DNA from: Clostridium sp.
GTDB lineage: Bacteria > Bacillota_A > Clostridia > Lachnospirales > Lachnospiraceae
Length of the DNA stretch: 28,248 nt
Assembly: GCA_023666975.1 (NCBI GenBank)
Contig: JAMPAW010000032.1
Coordinates: 1-28,248, forward strand
Direction: 5' to 3'
Shown here: positions 24,459 to 28,248 of the stretch, piece after piece
How positions within the stretch are numbered: position 1 is the first letter of the stretch
Layout: every line of letters begins with the position of its first letter
Made by a program: the position numbers and the translations under genes
The notes under the pieces: model-generated
What the model saw: the letters and a program-made list of their open reading frames with translations, nothing else
Databases searched by the model: none
What the model was told of the DNA's origin: nothing

Positions 24459-25733
24459 TTAAAACAGTTCTTCCCTCCCAAGTAGAAAATCAATCAGACC
24501 GCAATGAAAAACACCATTTTCATCGTAAAAATTATGTGGTATATCCATACGAACAATAATTTTTTTGAAAAAATCCTTTGTAAGCATCAAAGATACAAGT
24601 TCCGCTGATTGTTTCTTTTCTGTATCCATTTGCAGTGCAGACTGAATATAAATTCTCCTGTCCGCATCATTGACAACAAAATCAATTTCTCTTTGCACAT
24701 TTTTGCCGCCTTTTCGATCCGTTACCACACCGATATCAACTGAGTAACCTCTGCGCACAAGCTCATTGTATATCATATTTTCCATAATATGTCCCGGATC
24801 ATACTGGCGATAATTTAGTCTTGCATTGCGCAGTCCAATATCTGTGTAATAATATTTGTTTGGGTAATGAAAGTAGGTTTTCCCTTTAACGTCGTAACGT
24901 TTTGCCGTTTCAATCAGAAAAGAATCAATAATATGCTGAATATAGTCTGATACCAATGCCGGATTGACCTTTTCGTTTTTCATGCTTGCAATCGAATTGG
25001 CAATATTCGTAGGATTGGTAAGTGAACTGATCTGTGAAGCGAGAAAATTTAAAATATCATTTAGGATATCTTCCCGCTCAATTTTGTTCCGCTCCACAAT
25101 ATCCTTAATATAAAGTTCATCATAAAGCGAAGACAAATAATGTTTTCTATCTTTTTCATCCTCCAAAGCCAGTATTCTTGGCATTCCCCCATAAAGCATA
25201 TAATGTTCAAGCGCTTTACGCTCATCTCCTCCAATATAGGAATAGTATTCTTCAAACGAAAACGGGAACACATGAATCTGCGTTGCTCTGCCCCTAAATT
25301 CCGTTGCAATATCTTTCGACAACCCTTTCGAGTTGCTTCCCGTAACATAAACGTCAATATTTTTATATGCTTTGAGTTCATTCAGCATATCATAAATTGT
25401 GACCTCAATTCCACCATTTTCCTTATCAATAACCTTTTGCGTAAGCTGAACCTCATCAATAAACAAATAGTATTTCTGTTCCTTGTTTGCAAGAAGAACC
25501 GACTCTGTATATTCACACAGCGCAATTGGATTTCTGTACTTGTAATATCTTCTTTGGTCAAGTTCCAGTTTTATAATCTGCTCTTCGCGAACACCCTGCT
25601 CACGCAGATAACGATAGAACAGCTCGAACAGCAATACAGATTTCCCACATCTGCGAATACCCGTAATCACTTTTATTTCACCGTTCCACATATTGCGAAT
25701 CAGCTTTTCCAGATAAAAATCTCTTTTAACCAT
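24459..25733 (-). CDS. AAA_14/DUF4143 family ATPase
   Basis: Single-gene ATPase of the family with an N-terminal AAA_14 domain and C-terminal DUF4143, a PD-(D/E)XK-like region; its role is not established although it is very common in anaerobes. In 424 residues: Walker A TGIRRCGKSVLLFE near residues 24-37, Walker B YLFIDEVQL near 97, sensor-like YVTGSNSKGLSKDIATEFRGR, and FPFSFEEYYSY. DUF4143 features include YYTDIGLRNARLNYR, MIYNELVRRGY and EIDFVVND. The gene is visibly more AT-rich than its neighbours and stands alone with its own promoter, suggesting acquisition by transfer. GAGGTG precedes the ATG at 25733. Confidence 0.9.
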   Translation of the reverse strand: MVKRDFYLEKLIRNMWNGEIKVITGIRRCGKSVLLFELFYRYLREQGVREEQIIKLELDQRRYYKYRNPIALCEYTESVLLANKEQKYYLFIDEVQLTQKVIDKENGGIEVTIYDMLNELKAYKNIDVYVTGSNSKGLSKDIATEFRGRATQIHVFPFSFEEYYSYIGGDERKALEHYMLYGGMPRILALEDEKDRKHYLSSLYDELYIKDIVERNKIEREDILNDILNFLASQISSLTNPTNIANSIASMKNEKVNPALVSDYIQHIIDSFLIETAKRYDVKGKTYFHYPNKYYYTDIGLRNARLNYRQYDPGHIMENMIYNELVRRGYSVDIGVVTDRKGGKNVQREIDFVVNDADRRIYIQSALQMDTEKKQSAELVSLMLTKDFFKKIIVRMDIPHNFYDENGVFHCGLIDFLLGREELF

Positions 25734-25779
25734 GCCTTCACCTCGTACTTGCGACGTTTTTGCCTCTACTTCTTGGTAT

Positions 25780-25808
25780 AGTATGCCACTTTTTTACCGA
25801 ATTATCAA
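25780..25808 (-). promoter_or_regulatory. Promoter of the AAA_14/DUF4143 gene
   Basis: On minus, TTGATA (25803-25808), a 17-bp spacer and CATACT (25780-25785) lie about 45 nt upstream of the start codon. There is one mismatch in -35 and two in -10. It is divergent from the padR promoter; no gene is seen in the 246-bp gap. Confidence 0.5.
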
Positions 25809-25873
25809 GTATTTCAAACGCATATCTTATTTGAACCATGCATCGCTCCCCACCTTTATCCGCAAAATACCTC

Positions 25874-25902
25874 TTGACAAACAATATTATATATCGTATA
25901 GT
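25874..25902 (+). promoter_or_regulatory. Promoter and possible operator of the PadR operon
   Basis: Perfect TTGACA (25874-25879), 17-bp spacer, TATAGT (25897-25902), about 70 nt before the padR start. The spacer and -10 lie in an AT-rich imperfect dyad centred on the CG at 25895-25896, with AATA..TA / TA..TATT ends, a plausible autoregulatory PadR site. The promoter is well supported; the operator is inference. Confidence 0.8.
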
Positions 25903-25979
25903 ATTATTTACAAAATAATATTATTGGCTTGCCATAATGCGATATCCATTGCAATGCCGTACAGAAAGGAGAGGAAAAC

Positions 25980-26297
25980 ATGACCTACCAGTTAGCAGCG
26001 CCTCTGCTGGATGCCTGCGTATTGGCTATTATTGAAGAGGAAGATGCCTATGGCTATACCTTAACTGCCCGTGTCAAGGAAATTGTCGATATTTCCGAAT
26101 CTACCTTATATCCCGTTCTAAGGAGATTGCAAAAAGACAACTGCCTGACCACCTATGACCAGCCGTATCAGGGCAGGAACCGCAGGTATTACCAAATTAC
26201 GGAAACCGGAAAAGAAAAGCTGGTCTTTTACAAACAGGAATGGGATATGTATAAAAATAACATTGATGCGTTATTAGGAGGGAAAATCCATGAATAA
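25980..26297 (+). CDS. PadR-family transcriptional repressor
   Basis: Winged-helix repressor, dimeric, probably controlling its own operon. In 105 residues the PadR core is clear: LLDACVLAIIEEEDAYGYTL, then SESTLYPVLRRLQKDNCLTTY (recognition helix and wing), RRYYQITETGKEKL, and a short C-terminal dimerisation helix, as in the small PadR-s2 group. AGGAGAGG precedes the ATG. Its last 8 bp overlap the DUF1700 gene, so the two are translationally coupled. Confidence 0.95.
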   Translation: MTYQLAAPLLDACVLAIIEEEDAYGYTLTARVKEIVDISESTLYPVLRRLQKDNCLTTYDQPYQGRNRRYYQITETGKEKLVFYKQEWDMYKNNIDALLGGKIHE

Positions 26298-26865
26298 GTC
26301 AGAATTTATCCAAGATTTAAAGCGAAGGCTCCGGCATCTGCCAAAAGAAGACCGTGAGGATGCCATTGCTTACTACACAGAATATTTTGAAGAAATGGGG
26401 GCTGACGACAATTGTGACGTAACTGCCCAATTAGGAAAACCGGAAGAAGCGGCAGCGCAAATCATCACCAACTGCGCCGAAAAATATATCCATACACAGC
26501 AGGAAAACGGCGGAATCCGAAACAGCATTGCTGTCCTCAAAGTCATCACCCTGGCTGTTTTTGCCTCTCCGTTTGCACTCACTTTCGCCAGTGTCGGAGC
26601 TGTATTGTTAGCAGCCATTTATCTTCTGATTCTCTGCATTGACATAACGGGAATTGCATTGATATTTAGCAGCGCGGTCCTGTTCGTCAGCACCGTTTTT
26701 ACGATAGGAATTGCACAGGCATTTGTCTGCTGCGGAATGGGATTTATCGCTTTGGGGCTGGGTATCCTGATATTGATCGCCGGGCTTCGCATTGGCGAAA
26801 GCTATACCCGTACCGTAGCTGCGCTATTCAAAAATAAATTTACCGGAAAGAAGGTGGCATCATGA
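26290..26865 (+). CDS. DUF1700 membrane protein
   Basis: Integral membrane protein of unknown biochemical role that almost always follows a small PadR regulator in Firmicutes. In 191 residues the cytoplasmic N-terminal helix bundle has the family motif LPKEDREDAIAYYTEYFEEM followed by LGKPEEAAAQI. Four or so hydrophobic helices then fill residues about 80-175, and a basic tail ends the chain. GGAGGG lies 5 nt before the start codon, inside the padR 3' end. It overlaps the next gene by 4 bp, the usual ATGA coupling. Confidence 0.93.
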   Translation: MNKSEFIQDLKRRLRHLPKEDREDAIAYYTEYFEEMGADDNCDVTAQLGKPEEAAAQIITNCAEKYIHTQQENGGIRNSIAVLKVITLAVFASPFALTFASVGAVLLAAIYLLILCIDITGIALIFSSAVLFVSTVFTIGIAQAFVCCGMGFIALGLGILILIAGLRIGESYTRTVAALFKNKFTGKKVAS

Positions 26866-27818
26866 AATCCAAAAAATTAATACCAATTTGCGTTGTTTTC
26901 ATTATAATCGGCATTGGATTATCCCTGCTGGGATACCGCATGGGAGGCAGCTTTTCTTTTTCCTTCTCACCGGATGCCAAGCTCCTCACCGATGAAGACA
27001 TAGAGAAAGCGACAAAATTAACCACAGAAAAAACGAGTCCGTTTACCGATATGGATATCCATTCCGAGACCATGGACGTGGAAGTCAAAACCGGAGATGA
27101 GTATTCTATTTCCTATCCAGAATCTCCTTATGACGAAACGGTATATTCGGTTGAAAACAATGTTTTAACGGTAGATTCCATTACGAAAAACCATGTTTTC
27201 TTTTTCTCATTTGATACTGCACCGCAGAAAAAGACCATAACCATTACTGTTCCGAAGCAGCTTAGCGCAATGAGCCTGCAAAGTGAAAACGGCGACTGCC
27301 GAATAGAAGGGCAAACCGCCGAAAAAGCAACTCTTATCATGGACTATGGCGACCTGTATATCCAGGACTGCGATATGGAAAATGCTTCCATCACCTCAAA
27401 AGATGGAGACGTATCATGCAAAAACTGCCGGATTGACCGTTTAGACGCTGCACTTGCCTATGGAAACTGCACCATTGCAGATTCCGTCATCACCGACCAT
27501 TCTGTTACGCTAAAGGACGGTGATGCTGTTATCAGCAACCTTAGAGCGCAAAAAAGCGACTTCGACCTGACCTACGGTGATATCACGATGACAGACTCCC
27601 GCCCGAGACAATTATCTGTCCAAATATCTGACGGCGACTGCAAAATCACTCTGCCGGAAGACAAAGACAAATACTCCCTCCTACTGAACAACGCTGACGG
27701 CGACACCATTTTAGACGGCAGCAAGTTTGAGGGAACCTACCAGTCAGAGGGAACCGGAAAATATACGGTTTCGGTGACCAGCAAATATGGTGATATCCAT
27801 ATTCTTTTTGACCGCTGA
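26862..27818 (+). CDS. DUF4097 beta-strand repeat protein, membrane-anchored
   Basis: A 318-residue protein with one N-terminal membrane anchor (LIPICVVFIIIGIGLSLLGY) and an extracytoplasmic right-handed beta-solenoid-like region of about ten short repeats of the form ENGD, DYGD, KDGD, AYGN, TYGD, SDGD, ADGD. This is the DUF4097 repeat pattern, shared with LiaX/YvlB-like envelope-stress proteins. It is the third gene of the PadR-DUF1700-DUF4097 operon. Role in sensing or shielding the envelope is inference from relatives. It ends 27 nt before the convergent ArsC-family gene; no clear terminator is seen between them. Confidence 0.92.
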   Translation: MKSKKLIPICVVFIIIGIGLSLLGYRMGGSFSFSFSPDAKLLTDEDIEKATKLTTEKTSPFTDMDIHSETMDVEVKTGDEYSISYPESPYDETVYSVENNVLTVDSITKNHVFFFSFDTAPQKKTITITVPKQLSAMSLQSENGDCRIEGQTAEKATLIMDYGDLYIQDCDMENASITSKDGDVSCKNCRIDRLDAALAYGNCTIADSVITDHSVTLKDGDAVISNLRAQKSDFDLTYGDITMTDSRPRQLSVQISDGDCKITLPEDKDKYSLLLNNADGDTILDGSKFEGTYQSEGTGKYTVSVTSKYGDIHILFDR

Positions 27819-27845
27819 TTACGTTTTTGTCCCTGCGCTGCTGCA

Positions 27846-28187
27846 CTACTGTTTCCACTCTGCCTCTTTAAACCCAACAAGCACTTTGTCGCCATCAATA
27901 AGAATCGGCCGCTTTACGAGCATTCCATTTGTCGCTAAGAGCTTTAGCATTTCATCTTCCGTCATGGCAGGCAGCTTATCCTTAAGCTGCCTCTCCCTAT
28001 ATAGCAAACCACTTGTATTAAAAAATTTCTTCAACGAAAGTCCGCTTTTTTCATACCATTCTTTTAGTTCGTCATATGTTGGATTTTCTTCCACGATATG
28101 ACGTTCTTCAAACTTCTTGTTGTTCTCGAGCAGCCACTTCTTTGCCTTCTGGCAGGTTGAACATTTGGGATAATATATAAATAACAT
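27846..28187 (-). CDS. ArsC/Spx-family thioredoxin-fold protein
   Basis: Small protein of the ArsC family (arsenate reductase-like and Spx-like). In 113 residues it shows a thioredoxin-fold start with CSTCQKAKKWLLENN (CxxC at residues 9-12), then KKFFNTSGLLYRE and the late cis-proline-region motif LVKRPILIDGDKVLVGF typical of Spx/MgsR/YffB-like members. Whether it is a reductase or a transcriptional regulator cannot be told from sequence; the CxxC arrangement with KRPI fits Spx-like regulators as well as YffB. GGAGG lies 7 nt before the ATG at 28187. The remaining 61 bp to the window end contain a TTGACA on minus, but no -10 box at proper spacing. Confidence 0.88.
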   Translation of the reverse strand: MLFIYYPKCSTCQKAKKWLLENNKKFEERHIVEENPTYDELKEWYEKSGLSLKKFFNTSGLLYRERQLKDKLPAMTEDEMLKLLATNGMLVKRPILIDGDKVLVGFKEAEWKQ

Positions 28188-28248
28188 CTTCTGACCTCCG
28201 TTATGAAGTGACTTTTGTCAAGAGGTAAATTAAAAAAATTCAAACTTT

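Noticed and set aside
28188..28248. Perfect TTGACA on minus upstream of the ArsC-family gene, considered as a promoter.
   Set aside because: The DNA 16-18 bp downstream is the ribosome binding region (CGGAGG), with no -10-like hexamer; the true promoter may lie further upstream, outside the window.

Overview
The window looks like chromosome from an anaerobic, low-to-mid GC Gram-positive bacterium, most likely a Lachnospiraceae-type Clostridium relative. The grounds are the uvrC-hprK pair, a YpuA-like DUF1002 protein, a YugP-like zinc peptidase, murT-gatD, a PadR/DUF1700/DUF4097 operon, and strong AGGAGG ribosome binding sites with TTGACA/TATAAT-type promoters. That is inference from gene content; no rRNA or other taxonomic marker is present. 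Almost everything reads on the minus strand; only the PadR operon reads on plus. I found no tRNA, rRNA, CRISPR array or complete transposase gene.

Layout in window order. (1) 1-2899: hprK (cut by the window edge) and uvrC. (2) 2971-8153: a tyrosine-phosphorylation surface-polysaccharide control module. In transcription order it holds a very highly expressed-looking secreted Big2 protein, an unrecognised multi-pass membrane protein, a CpsB/YwqE-type phosphatase, a Wzz/CpsC-type activator and a CpsD-type kinase, closed by a terminator. No glycosyltransferase or flippase gene accompanies it. (3) 8213-10367: a compact three-gene operon of acyl carrier protein, a papain/C39-fold BtrH-like protein and an Sfp-type phosphopantetheinyl transferase, with its own promoter. 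This is a candidate minimal carrier-protein acyl-transfer pathway. (4) 10403-12572: a CorA-family transporter and a secreted DUF1002 protein with a clear promoter and terminator.

(5) 12582-12981: a non-coding fold-back element with long nested inverted repeats and a 9-bp flanking direct repeat. One arm has been entered by a 103-bp repeat, whose second copy (93% identical) lies at 18050-18152. (6) 12986-18024: zinc peptidase, CDF metal transporter, GatD and MurT (lipid II amidation) and an aldose-epimerase-like protein, closely spaced on one strand. (7) 18196-24385: a 1503-residue SMC/MukB-like coiled-coil ATPase with unusual nucleotide-binding motifs, a small DUF6063-like partner encoded just before it, and a GNAT acetyltransferase upstream. 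It recalls the SMC plus small-subunit part of MksBEF/Wadjet systems, but without a kleisin or a JetD-type nuclease in the window. (8) 24459-28187: a lone AAA_14/DUF4143 ATPase, the PadR-DUF1700-DUF4097 envelope-sensing operon (plus strand) and an ArsC/Spx-family protein (minus strand, convergent).

The two best candidates for poorly described biology are the ACP/BtrH-like/PPTase cassette and the SMC-like/DUF6063-like pair. The nested fold-back and MITE-like repeats are the most notable non-coding structure.
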